A stretch of DNA of 64,000 nucleotides. Origin: Telluribacter sp035998675. GTDB taxonomy: Bacteria; Bacteroidota; Bacteroidia; Cytophagales; Spirosomataceae. Below the pieces are notes generated by a model. The model was not told where the DNA came from and made no database searches. It worked only from the letters and a program-made list of their open reading frames with translations. Location: the NCBI RefSeq assembly GCF_035998675.1, contig NZ_DASYHI010000022.1, positions 62,001 through 126,000 of the forward strand, given 5' to 3'. Position 1 is the stretch's first letter. The number at the start of each line of letters is the position of its first letter. A program made the position numbers and the translations under genes. Positions 27,901 to 37,500 of this stretch are shown here, piece after piece.

Positions 27901-30900
27901 GGAGGTAGTTTTCTCGAATACATAGTAGGTACCGGCCGTTGCGACGCTGGCCGGGTTGCTTACCGCTGGCGAACCGGGGGTGTTGCCGGTTCGGTATACA
28001 AAGGTACCTCCCGTTGTTTTTGGCGTACTGGTTACCGCCGTAGCCAGGTTCACCGTAGTGGCCGGACATACGTTGAACAGATACGTGGTCGAAGGCTTGG
28101 CTATTTTTGGCGTTACGGTAACGGTCACGGCGTTAGAGAGCGGGCTCTTGCAGTTATCCGAGGTGCAGCACTGGGCAGTAAAGGTAGTCGTGGCAGCCGG
28201 TGTGATGGTGATGGAATTACCCACCAGGCCATTGGACCAGATTACCGAACCGCTGGTACAACCGGTAGCGGTCAGGGTTACGGTACTACCGAAGCAAACC
28301 GAGGTTTCGGAAGCCTTGGCGACTGGCGCGGCCGGCGCGCCCACCGTGATAACAGCCGGAGCCGAGGCGGCGCTTTGACAGGCACCCAGTTTACAGATGG
28401 CCGTATAGGAAGTGGTAGACGTTGGCTTCACTACAATGCTCGCGCCGGTTTTACCATTGGACCACTCTACATTTCCACCACAACCCATGGCCGTAAGGGT
28501 TACACTATCGCCGACGCAGATGTTCATGGAGCTGGCAGCGATGGTCGGCGGATTAAGCTCGGTTACACTTACCGTTACGGCGTTGGAAACTTTGCTCAGG
28601 CAGGTATCAACCTTACAGAGGGCGGTAAAGGTAGTGGTAGCATTCAAAGGTATCGTAATGCTGCTGCCCGTCTGTCCACCCGACCACACCACCTGGCCGG
28701 TACAGTTGGTAGCTGACAGGGTTACGTCGCTGCCTTTACAAACCGTGGCGTTGCTGGCCTTGATAACCGGGGCCAGTACTTCACAGGCAAATACATTTAT
28801 CTTAATCCTGGCGGTATCGCTTACGCATTCTTTCACTACACATATTGCACTATACGTAGTAGCAGCGGTAGGCGATACGGTGATACTGGCTCCGATGGAA
28901 CCGTTGCTCCACTGTACTTTACCACCTACGCAACCCGCAGCGGTAATGGTGACAGGTACGCCTTTCTGAACCGGATTAGCCGAAGCAGTCAGGGTAGGCT
29001 TGGCCGGGTCAATGACCACAATGGTATAGTTGCCAGATACGGGACTCTTACAGCCATTGACTACGCACTTAGCCGAATAGCTGGTGGTGGCCGCTGGAGT
29101 TACGGCGATTGCTTCGCCAGTCTGGCCGGTAGACCACTCGGTAGTACCCGTGCAACCCACAATCTGTAGCGTGACACTTTCACCCTTACAGATGGTGTCT
29201 TTGGAGCAGATAACGGTTGGTGCGGGAGGCGACGTAACATTAATGGTGATAACGCCCGGGGCACTGGTACAGGTACCGGTTCCACAGGTAGCTTTATAAA
29301 TGGTCGTAGTGGTTGGCTTCACCTTGATGCTGGCCCCGGTCATGCCGTTGGACCAGGTTACCGTGCCGGTGCAGCCGCTAGCCGTCAGGGTTACGCTGTC
29401 ACCCACGCAGATGCTGGTTTTGCTGGCGGTAAGGGTAGGCGCCGCCGACTGCCCCACGTTGATGGTAACCTTATTGGAAGGACCACTCGCGCAGGTACCG
29501 GTACCTTTACAGATAGCGGTGTACTGGGTCGTGGTGGTTGGCTTCACCTTAATGCTGGCTCCGGTCATGCCGTTGGACCAGGTTACCGTGCCGGTGCAGC
29601 CGCTAGCCGTCAGTATTACGCTGTCACCCACGCAGATGCTGGTCTTGCTGGCGGTGATGCTTGGTGGCGTACCATTTGTATTGACATTGATACGCACTGT
29701 ATTGGAAACGGCACTGGCGCAGCTTCCTACTTTACAGGTAGCGGTGTAGTCGGTCGTAGCGGTTGGTTTCACCGTTACGCTGGCACCGGTCATGCCGTTA
29801 GACCAGGTCACGGTACCACTACAGTTGGTGGCGGTCAGAACCACACTATCACCCGAGCAGATTACCGTTTTATTAGAGGCAATAATCGGGGCGGTCGGGG
29901 CGGCCACCTTAATGGTTACCACGTTGGACTCACCACTCAGGCAGGCATCTGTTTTACAGGTAGCGGTAAAGCTCTGGGTCGAGTTCAGGGTAACGGTAAT
30001 TGAACTACCGGTAGCACCATTGGACCATTTTACAGTACCCTCACAACCGGTAGCCTTCAGGGTAACCGGGGTGCCGGGACATACGGTAGTCTCGCTGGCG
30101 GAAATAACCGGGGCGGTCGGGGTTACTACTTTTATTATATGATCTTCCGACACCTTACTCTCGCAGCCGTTTGTGACACACTTGGCCGAGTAGGCCGTAG
30201 TGGTAGTCGGGCTAACGGTAATAGATGCTCCCACGGCTCCCGTTGACCACTGTACCTGACCGGCACAATCGTGAGCGGTCAGCGTGACGCTTTCACCCGG
30301 ACAAATCTCCATTTTCCCACAGGTAACAACTGGTGCGGGACCCGGCGTAGTGACCTGGATGGTGATGGAAGCCGTTTCGCTCACACAATTTGCCTGCTTG
30401 CAGTAGGCAGTGTAGGTAGTGGTTTCGGTTGGAGTTACTACCAATGGGCTGCCCGTTGCACCGTTGGACCAGATTATGGAACCGGTACAGTTAGAGGCGG
30501 TAAGTGTAGCACTGCCTCCTACACAAACGGCGTTGGCACTGCTGGCCAGTACCGGCTTGGTGGGATTGTTAATCTTTATGGTAATGGCATTGGAGGCTTC
30601 ACTGATGCAGTCGCCTTTCTTGCACTGGGCGGTAAAGGTGGTGGTTTCGGAAAGGCCCACGGTGATAGAGGCCCCGGTCATTCCATTGGACCAGACTACA
30701 GTACCATCCTTGCATCCCACGGCCGTCAGCGTGGTGCTTTCGCCTACGCAGATATTGGTAGAAGCGCAGGCAATAACCGGCGGGTCAATCGTGGGACAAC
30801 CTACCGTAACGGTTACCTTGTCGTCATCGTCTTCGCCTTTATCATAGCCATTACCAGGTGTCGAGTCCGGATCTTCCTGGTCCGACTTGGTAACCTGGGC

Positions 30901-33837
30901 TATGTTAAGGATACTTCCGTTGCCGGTTACCTTGGCCTTAAAGCTCAGGGTTTTGGTTTCATTGACACCAATGCTGGCAAAGGTACCTTTGAGGGTAGTG
31001 CCAAATTTGGTCATATTGGTACTTGACACAAACTCAAGTCCGGCAGGCAGCAGGTCGGTCACCTCTACGTTAGTGGCTACCAGCGGCCCCTTGTTGCTTA
31101 CCTCCAGGGTATAGGTTATTTCCTCGTTTAGTGCCGGATTGGTCTTGGACACTTTTTTGGCCAGCATCAGATCCGCTACCGCGCCTACCTTAATGGTAAC
31201 CGTCGAGGTATCATTATGCGTTTGATTGGGATCGTTGTCCGGGCTTTTTACAATGGCGGTATTGACAATACTACCACTGGCAGTCCCTTTTATGCTGGCG
31301 TTGATAATCAGGGTACGGCTGGACGTGTAAGTCAAATCACCGATGGTCCATACGCCGGTAGCACTGCTATACTCACCCACCGGTACCGAACCGGTGTAGG
31401 TCAGGGAAGCGGGCAGTACATCATCAACGGTTACGTTTTTAGCGTTGCCCGGCCCCAGGTTCTTAACGGTCACGGAGTAGGTTATGCTTTGTCCCGGCGA
31501 ATAAGGTGCGGGGGTAATAACCGTTTTTACCACGGCCAGGTCGGCGTAGCAGGTTTGTACGGCTACGGTAATCGGGGTTCTTTCGCTGATACAGCCTTCA
31601 TCGCTGACGGCTTCGGCGTAGTAGGTAGTGTTAGTGGTGGGAGATACTGTCAGTTTTCCTCCACTTACGGTAGTACCAATGGGTGTACCACCCGTAGCCT
31701 GAGTATACCAGCGAATGGTCATATCCGGAGCAAACCCAATGAGCTTGGTACTCTTGCCCTGGCAAATCAGGGTATCGTCGCAGGCTACCCCAAAGGCGGG
31801 GGCCGGACGCGGATTGATGATTACCTTTATGGCATCCATTTTTGGTTTACAATCACCCTCCGGATCATTGGTGGTAGCTGTCAGTACTACTACGCCGGCC
31901 GCCAGGTCGGCTGAGGATGGGGTATATACCGCGGTTAAGCTACTGCCGTTGGCAAAGGTACCCGAGCCATTCGACGACCAGGTTACTCCGGTGGCGGCTC
32001 CGGTAACCACTGCGGTTACTGTAACGGTTTCGCCGGGGCAAATTTCCTGATCAGCACCGGCATCAACCGTATAAGCCAGTTGACAGTCACAAGCGCTAAT
32101 GTTAACCGTTACGACCGCCGGGCTGCTGTAACAACCGGCCGGTGATTTTTCAAACAAATAGTAAGTACCACCGGCTACCTTGATAGGATTAGAAACCAGC
32201 GCCGAAGTAGGACTGGTACCCGTTCTCCATTCAAACACCCCACCCGAAACCGACGGTATCGGATTCAGGAACGTCAGGTTGGCCAGGGTATCCGGGCAGT
32301 TGTTGTTCAGGCTACCCGGTACTGTTGGCTGAGTAGGCTTGGGATTAACCGTCACCGTAACCGGGGTACGGCCCTCGGTTTTGCAACCTTCGGTGGTTTC
32401 ACCTTCGAGGTAGTAGATAGTAGTCGCCGTTGGGTTGAGCGACTGGGCCTGTCCGCTGGTGGTGGTAACGAAAGCCGTTCCGCCGGTGGCGGCAGTGTAC
32501 CATTTAATGGTAGTACCTGACACATTGCTGCTGGCGGTGAGAGCTATTGATTCACCTGCACAAATAGCCTTATTACCCGTAATAGTAAGCGTGATGGTTG
32601 GGCAGTCGGGGGTAATACCGGCGTCTATAGTCAGGTTATTTCTAAGTTTATCGTTGGCTGGCTTTGAGGTGTCAATGGTAATGGCATTGGTCTTACCACT
32701 TACGCCCGATTCACTGGCATCGCTATCTCTGGCGTCATCGTCGCCCTGGTTAAACTGGGTGAACAACTTGCCGGAGGGAGCCGAGAATTTAACGAAGTAC
32801 TTACCACTCTGGAGCGAATCAAAAAGGTACTTACCGTTGCTATCGGTCACGGTAGTAGTAATAGCTACCATGTTTTCATCCTGAAGCTCAACGGTCACCT
32901 CTTGCACACCGGGTTCACCGGCATCCTGAATACCATCCTTATCGTTGTCAAGCCACACAAAATCACCAATGGAACCAAAAGCTCCGGGGACAATCTCGAT
33001 GGCACAGCAGCCGGAGGCCGGACAGGAAATACCTACCACGGATGTAAAAGTAAAAGAACCCGGACCTTTGATGGTCAGGGTAGTGTCCTGGTTGATGGCA
33101 GCGACGGTTTTATTATTTACAATTACGGAGTCTTTTATTTCAGTCCCGTTGTAGTACCATTTAATACCTTTATAGCCGGTAGGTACATCAACTATGTACA
33201 TATCGCCGGGGTACCAGTCTATGGGTACAGAGAAGCAGCTGGTGGCAATATCATCCTGATCCAGCGCTCCATCACCCGGCCAGGAATCCTGGTCATCTTC
33301 GGTCATGCTTACGATTTCAGCCACGCTAAAGAAAACTCCCTGGGCCAGTACGGTAGCTTTTATTTCCAGAATAGCCGAATCGTTAGCCGCTACGGTACCT
33401 ACGTTCCAGGTACCGGTTGCGGCCGTATAACTACCCGTTCCCCTTACAATAGCGTTACTAACGTAGGTGACGCCGCCAACCGGCAGGCTATCGTGTACCA
33501 CAACATTGGTGGCCGCATGAAAACCGGTATTTTTAACGGTAAGCGTATAGGTGATGTTCTGCCCGATGGATGGCTTCGCCTGGTCAATCTTTTTACTCAG
33601 GCTTAAATTTACCTGGGCTGATACGGTGGTAGCAGCCAGCAGAATTAGGGAGAAGAAAGAAATGATACCGGGCAGGAGTAGCTTTGTCTGGAGCGAAGAG
33701 CCGGAGGCTGATAGCCGACGGAGGAGAAAATTGGGGGTCCTTTCAACCGGAGAACCTGAGTGAATCAGTTGAAAAAGGGGCCGGAGGTGGGTGGATAGGA
33801 CGTTAAAAAAATTTCTTAGTAAAAGTGGATTACTCAT
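24916..33837 (-). CDS. giant SprB-like repetitive adhesin with type-B T9SS sorting domain
   Basis: A 2973-residue surface protein. The long N-region and hydrophobic stretch (LLLPGIISFFSLILLAATTVSAQ) form an extended signal peptide of about 77 residues. Then follow a DUF11 domain, an SdrD-B-like domain (FVWLDNDKDGIQDAGEPG, coding near 32.9 kb), Ig-like and DUF11 modules, and twelve consecutive Cys-containing Ig-like repeats of about 75 residues (28.1-30.8 kb). More DUF11-type repeats follow, with a final gliding-type domain (FIPEGFSPNGDGINDLF ... VRYLTITR). The last is a type-B signal for type IX secretion. Likely role: cell-surface adhesion or gliding. The frame is open 137 codons further upstream, but that extension lacks a signal peptide and contains the promoter, so the ATG at 33837 is chosen. 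Confidence 0.9.
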   Translation of the reverse strand: MSNPLLLRNFFNVLSTHLRPLFQLIHSGSPVERTPNFLLRRLSASGSSLQTKLLLPGIISFFSLILLAATTVSAQVNLSLSKKIDQAKPSIGQNITYTLTVKNTGFHAATNVVVHDSLPVGGVTYVSNAIVRGTGSYTAATGTWNVGTVAANDSAILEIKATVLAQGVFFSVAEIVSMTEDDQDSWPGDGALDQDDIATSCFSVPIDWYPGDMYIVDVPTGYKGIKWYYNGTEIKDSVIVNNKTVAAINQDTTLTIKGPGSFTFTSVVGISCPASGCCAIEIVPGAFGSIGDFVWLDNDKDGIQDAGEPGVQEVTVELQDENMVAITTTVTDSNGKYLFDSLQSGKYFVKFSAPSGKLFTQFNQGDDDARDSDASESGVSGKTNAITIDTSKPANDKLRNNLTIDAGITPDCPTITLTITGNKAICAGESIALTASSNVSGTTIKWYTAATGGTAFVTTTSGQAQSLNPTATTIYYLEGETTEGCKTEGRTPVTVTVNPKPTQPTVPGSLNNNCPDTLANLTFLNPIPSVSGGVFEWRTGTSPTSALVSNPIKVAGGTYYLFEKSPAGCYSSPAVVTVNISACDCQLAYTVDAGADQEICPGETVTVTAVVTGAATGVTWSSNGSGTFANGSSLTAVYTPSSADLAAGVVVLTATTNDPEGDCKPKMDAIKVIINPRPAPAFGVACDDTLICQGKSTKLIGFAPDMTIRWYTQATGGTPIGTTVSGGKLTVSPTTNTTYYAEAVSDEGCISERTPITVAVQTCYADLAVVKTVITPAPYSPGQSITYSVTVKNLGPGNAKNVTVDDVLPASLTYTGSVPVGEYSSATGVWTIGDLTYTSSRTLIINASIKGTASGSIVNTAIVKSPDNDPNQTHNDTSTVTIKVGAVADLMLAKKVSKTNPALNEEITYTLEVSNKGPLVATNVEVTDLLPAGLEFVSSTNMTKFGTTLKGTFASIGVNETKTLSFKAKVTGNGSILNIAQVTKSDQEDPDSTPGNGYDKGEDDDDKVTVTVGCPTIDPPVIACASTNICVGESTTLTAVGCKDGTVVWSNGMTGASITVGLSETTTFTAQCKKGDCISEASNAITIKINNPTKPVLASSANAVCVGGSATLTASNCTGSIIWSNGATGSPLVVTPTETTTYTAYCKQANCVSETASITIQVTTPGPAPVVTCGKMEICPGESVTLTAHDCAGQVQWSTGAVGASITVSPTTTTAYSAKCVTNGCESKVSEDHIIKVVTPTAPVISASETTVCPGTPVTLKATGCEGTVKWSNGATGSSITVTLNSTQSFTATCKTDACLSGESNVVTIKVAAPTAPIIASNKTVICSGDSVVLTATNCSGTVTWSNGMTGASVTVKPTATTDYTATCKVGSCASAVSNTVRINVNTNGTPPSITASKTSICVGDSVILTASGCTGTVTWSNGMTGASIKVKPTTTTQYTAICKGTGTCASGPSNKVTINVGQSAAPTLTASKTSICVGDSVTLTASGCTGTVTWSNGMTGASIKVKPTTTTIYKATCGTGTCTSAPGVITINVTSPPAPTVICSKDTICKGESVTLQIVGCTGTTEWSTGQTGEAIAVTPAATTSYSAKCVVNGCKSPVSGNYTIVVIDPAKPTLTASANPVQKGVPVTITAAGCVGGKVQWSNGSIGASITVSPTAATTYSAICVVKECVSDTARIKINVFACEVLAPVIKASNATVCKGSDVTLSATNCTGQVVWSGGQTGSSITIPLNATTTFTALCKVDTCLSKVSNAVTVSVTELNPPTIAASSMNICVGDSVTLTAMGCGGNVEWSNGKTGASIVVKPTSTTSYTAICKLGACQSAASAPAVITVGAPAAPVAKASETSVCFGSTVTLTATGCTSGSVIWSNGLVGNSITITPAATTTFTAQCCTSDNCKSPLSNAVTVTVTPKIAKPSTTYLFNVCPATTVNLATAVTSTPKTTGGTFVYRTGNTPGSPAVSNPASVATAGTYYVFEKTTSGCFSDPAAIVVTTIIDCSDPIADCQTNPATVNAGNDATICATISYKLSGTIGGAATSAAWTTSGKGTFDNANSLTATYYPAEEDLISGYVTLKLTTNDPDGAGICQSAQDSLKLTIQNITFRPHISINGVAKTDTMPTHLNICAGDSVVLTATDTPYQYRWNGSNTTSGNRFVVKTSGTYYVTLVNSNSCISMKSARVVVNVYSALPTPVVVNKRNICPATTVDLSTTVMSTVLPGGTFEYRVGTSPASALVTSPQSVGEGTYYVFQRSAEGCYSAPAKVKVSVFSCGSDTLRTDLKVIKLVDKTHVQVGDSVIYTIKLKNYGPDTATNISVIDILPAGLEFVLGSGFEVEGNIIKAVIPMLAPNDSIVHSCGVLVTDTGTITNTVRILSQDQVDPVAANNESSVDIHVTGAAPDSAAVGVAMGVVNVEPSFDDTFVVTYRITLRNYSTSALTNVQLIDSLTKAFPDPVEFHVIGSPEVSATSSLITDPYYNGKDKNTLLLSGSTLPAGASDIITLYVRVKPNGSNGPFYNSVIAQGSAGGTMVQDISNNGFNPAPLGNLPTPVRFDMPNLLGVAKMVGTPVEVETGIYDVPYTIRLTNLGMNELNKVQVTDNLSTTFGNGAILVPGGVAVSADAGLTVNQAYTGQAGATELLVDSLSTLPKAFTRDIFLTVRVDVRGATSSQFNNVAIGSAMGGGGVMVSDTSTSGTSADPDNDLNPGNNSTPTPIDLNNIPGSPKIGVAMTISDTLRQSDGSYNITYTVVVKNYGSELLTNVQLVDSLAKVFNAQTGAVFRKVGTPIASNLSSLAINPDFDGLNDVELLIATNSTLNAGIADTLKFTINVSTDGRQTPYLNRVHASARAGDLVVTDVSTNGMIPDLNGNGDPTEGTEEDPTPIIIPAGTELFIPEGFSPNGDGINDLFVIRNTGGQTVTLEVYNRWMSLVYKNDSYNNDWNGTPNNGLQVGNTSQGLPDGTYFYVVKLGDGRRFVRYLTITR
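29311..29430 (-). repeat. near-identical repeat copy A
   Basis: About 120 bp here match 29536-29655 with only a few mismatches, at an offset of exactly 225 bp (75 codons). This points to a recent in-frame duplication of one Ig-like unit. Confidence 0.85.
29536..29655 (-). repeat. near-identical repeat copy B
   Basis: Partner of the copy at 29311-29430; most mismatches are single bases. Confidence 0.85.
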
Positions 33838-33926
33838 ATGGAAAATAGTTGTGTGTGAATCCAAGACATAATAGTGTACTTCACTGTGTTGAAGAGTACG
33901 TCCTTCCCTACTTGCCTTTCTCCCAC

Positions 33927-33957
33927 CAAACCTACGGACTTTCCTTCTGATAGTCAA
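33927..33957 (-). promoter_or_regulatory. candidate promoter of the giant adhesin-sprF operon
   Basis: On the minus strand TTGAC (TTG at 33955-33957) is followed after 20 nt by TAGGTTTG (33927-33934), a good match to the Bacteroidota TTG/TAnnTTTG promoter. The implied leader is about 80 nt. Confidence 0.5.
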
Positions 33958-34535
33958 CCACCTGTAATATAACAATGCATTCCCATGGATTGCACGGGAA
34001 TACCAGGTAACAGCTTTATTTCTGTACAAAAGTGCAAAAAATAAACTGTATATTTTTATTGTAATTAAAGTGCTTTTTGATAATAAGGTATTTGCCACCC
34101 CCGCTAACCGAACTCGTTGGATAGCAGCTGATTGAAAAATACTTTTTAGGCCTATATTGTTTAAATTTTTTTTCATAGCCGAAGTAGCAAATTGGATTTC
34201 TCTTAGTCCCAAAAGGCAGTTTTTTGACGCACTTAGTTTCAAACACAAACTGTGCCAATTTTACCCCCCTTCCCGACCACCAAATTGCTCCTCCTCCCAC
34301 CCAGTTAGGAATGAGGTACTTAGACCAAAGCAAAAGCAAAAGAATTTTATTTTAACTTGCTGATAATCAAAATCTTGCGAAGACAAATGCAGCAAATGAA
34401 GAGGTGTATATACTCTAGCCAAAAAAGTGCCAGAAATTAGTAACCGGCGCAAAAAAACACACTCCTTCCTGACTCATTATCAGATGGTAAGAAATATTTA
34501 ACTTGGATTTCTCCTCTAAAAATTCAGCTGTTTCC

Positions 34536-34577
34536 ATCATGCAAAGAGGCACCCAATTGGGTGCCTCTTTGCATGAT
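34536..34577. terminator. 42-nt perfect palindrome, probable bidirectional terminator
   Basis: Both 21-nt arms (34536-34556 and 34557-34577) are exactly complementary with no spacer. The GC core GAGGCACCC is flanked by AAA and TTT, as in an intrinsic terminator. It lies 19 bp after the stop of the barrel-protein gene. Confidence 0.7.
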
Positions 34578-34596
34578 TCGGTAAAGTACCTGGCTC

Positions 34597-37500
34597 TTAA
34601 AAATCGTATCCCAGCGTTATATAGGGGATCGCTTTGTTCGTGACACCGTTGTCGACACCCCAGGCGTAGTCAAACTTCACGTAGAAGCCAAACAACATGG
34701 TACGGGCTCCTACCCCGTAGCCCATCAGGTAAGGATTACGGAAGTTGGTAACCGTAGCGCGGAACGGATCCGAGCCACCGCCCACAATCTCGGTATTAAG
34801 GCTGTTTTCCTGGCTGAAAGGCCCTCTGCCGGTCCAGGCGGTACCTATGTCAGAAAACCCGACGATCTGGAAGTTACGAAGGAAATTGGATGTGATGGGT
34901 CCACGGTAAATGTACTTAATCAGCGGAATCCTGAGTTCAGCGTTCACCAGGACGTAGTTGGTACCTGACAAACGATTCAGGTTAAAACCACGGAGGTTGG
35001 TTGCAAACTCGGAGAAGAAAACATCGCGGTTGTCCACGCCGGGTCCAAAGGCCAGCGGATTATTGGTAGTACGTCGCTCGACCCGGTTAAGTACCCAGTT
35101 TTCCATACCACCCATGATTGACTGCTTGGGTGAACGCCCGCCCGAGCGACTGAAGGCAAAGCGGGTAGCCAGGATAAGGTCACGGTGGATTTTCTGGTAG
35201 CGTCGCAGGTCTATACTTACCCGGTTGAAACTCTCATCCAGATCGGAGATACCCAGCTGGTTTTCGTAACGAATCTTGAAGCGGGTACCTTCAATCATGT
35301 TCATGCCATTGATCCTGGAATTGTCGTAAACAAACTCCGAAATAACACCTCCGTACTGGGTGGATAGGTCAGGCTCCGACAGCAGATTCAGGTCAACCAG
35401 GCGGGTTACCGTGTAGGTAGGCGAGACCGAAATACGGGTATTGACCGAAAAAGGATAGGCAGCCGTAAGCCGTACCTGGTTGAACCGGTACTTCTGGGTG
35501 GCATTTTCTTCATCAATATACAGGCTGCTGCGGTCGATCCGGGCACCAAAGTCAATCCGGTAGGTGTAGTTTTTGTATTCGGCGAAAAGGTCACTGTTTC
35601 GGAAGGTAGTTGAAACGAAGAACCCCGCTTTAATGACGTGGTTTTCCAATAAATCATTCATAGAGATTGACTGGGAGTATCCAAACTTTCTCAGGGGGTC
35701 AATACGCCAGTCGGAGGTAGCGTCGTTGGCTATGAATATTCCCTTGTAGTCAAAGGGCCCCCGGATCGAAATATTTTCCCGCCGACGTGACTTGGGTATG
35801 GTAGCAGGAGCATTGGCTACGGTACCCCGACGCTGCCGGTACTCAAATGTTTTCAGTACATCCGGATCAAACTGATAATTGTCCGTATCAACCTCCCCTT
35901 CTTTCAGTTCTATCCGGTTTGTAATGGCCGGTAGGGTATCTGCCTGGGGCGTTGTAGCCGGGGCCACAGCCGGGTTTTTCTGGTTGGTTCCACCCGTTGC
36001 CGTCCGTTGTCTCAGGTCCGGCGTGTCCAGGTTGGCATTCATGTCAATCCGGTTGTGGAACGACAATACATATTCTCCTTTGTCCAGTCGGGTGTAGGCC
36101 AGGGAGCCATTGCCCAGGGTAGTCATATCGGCGTTACGCATGCCTACTATGTAGTTGGTAATCTGCGAAACGTTACCCGAAGCCCGGTCAACTTTAAAAA
36201 GGTTGGTAATGCCCTTCTGATCCGACAGGAAATAAACGGCCTGTTCGGTCGCGTGAATTGGTTTCATTTGGTACCCCTGGTTCTCAACCAGACTTTCAAC
36301 GAGCTCGGCCCGCGGGGAACCATCATGTTCAAAAATCCCAAGCTCCGTACCCGTACCGGCGGTTTTGGTGGTAGTGGCAAGGGAATCGGTGGATCGGTTG
36401 GAGGCAAACACAACGCGCCGCGACGAACCATTTACAAAACGGGGCGACACGTCATCGAACATATCATTGGTGAGGGCAATGGTGGAGGCACGGGCAATAC
36501 TTACCAGGTAGATGTCATTTTTTCCGCCTTTATCGGCACTTACAACCAGCATACTACCATCGTTGGAAATATCCATATCAATGATCTGGTCCAGACCACG
36601 AATGGTCCGCTTGACCAGAATCTTAGGCTTTTTGGTATCCAGCTTTTCGTAAATGTAAAAGTTCTGCTTAGCCTCCTCTTCGGCCAGTACCGCCAGCGTA
36701 TTGTTGCGGGTCCAGGCCACCAGTGGCATTAAACTCTTTCCCTGTACCAGACCCGTCATAATTTTCCCCTGACGGATGACCATCCTCCGGCCGGTTTCGA
36801 GGTTACTCACTACAACGCGGTAGCGATCTTTGTGCATTTCGGTGTAGGCCAGGTATTTTTCATCGCCCGATATTTTTACCGAAGCTCCGGCCGACATGGT
36901 ACTCAGTACGTTCAGCCGGTGCTGCCAGTCGGGAGTAGGCTCAATATAATGCTGCCCCGCCTGGGTGACCATTCCGCTGTAGTAGTCGCGCCAGTCGCGC
37001 AGAAAGCGGTTATAGGACGGAATACCCAACGTACTGGTAATGCTCGTTTGCTCGGTACGGATAATACGGGTCAGGTTCAGGATATTGGAAATATTATCCC
37101 GACCGTAGCGTTCGGCAATGTAGTTCCAGATCGACTGCCCCACCAGCATGGCGTCGGTACCGGTCAGCAGGGCTGGTTTCCGGATCTGGCGCTGCAGGGT
37201 CACATCCCGCATGTAATCATTCATTTCGGGTGTCCAGCCCTCTGCAATGTAGGCCGCGATTCCCGACATAAACCATTCGGGCAGGGTCAACAACAACGAG
37301 CTTTGCAGGGCATCTTTCAGATTTCCCCCGTAGAGCATATCATACACGAAAAGCAGGGCAATTTCTTTAACCAGTTTTTTGCGGAAGCTGAGCTGGTCAC
37401 CGGTAAAGGCTATTTCTACCCGCGACTGAGCCAGATCCAGTTCCTGATCTTCAAGATCTCCGAAGGTAGCCATACCCATATTGCTCTGCTGAAGCTCACC

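Larger units (their letters stand above)
28110..30806 (-). repeat. twelve tandem Ig-like repeat units inside the adhesin gene
   Basis: Twelve units of about 225 bp encode the pattern (I/V)C-x-G-(D/E)-S-V-x-L-T-A-x-x-C, then WSNG-x-(T/V)-G, then (T/S)-x-x-x-C. Each unit carries about four cysteines. Identity is modest between most units but very high between two adjacent ones. Confidence 0.85.
33838..34596. other. 759-bp AT-rich gene-free region upstream of the adhesin
   Basis: I find no convincing gene. The base composition is clearly more AT-rich than the surrounding DNA. The stretch holds the candidate adhesin promoter near 33.93-33.96 kb, and at its right end the palindromic terminator of the next gene. 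The remaining 570 bp hold nothing I can name; the length would suit several regulatory sites. Confidence 0.6.

Noticed and set aside
28110..30806. Regular repeats considered as a possible CRISPR array
   Set aside because: The 225-bp period, uninterrupted reading frame and protein-level conservation show in-frame Ig-like domain repeats.
25151..33763. Many open frames of 60-250 codons on the plus strand opposite the giant adhesin
   Set aside because: They mirror the codon bias and repeats of the minus-strand gene, lack recognisable domains or signal peptides, and would overlap completely with a clear full-length coding sequence.
33838..34248. 137-codon upstream extension of the adhesin frame
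   Set aside because: It lacks a signal peptide, is AT-rich like spacer DNA, and contains the candidate promoter. The ATG at 33837 gives a proper secretion signal.
34016..34339. 107-codon minus-strand frame in the AT-rich region before the adhesin
   Set aside because: The composition looks like spacer DNA, with no recognisable domain or plausible start context; overlapping frames of similar quality exist on both strands.
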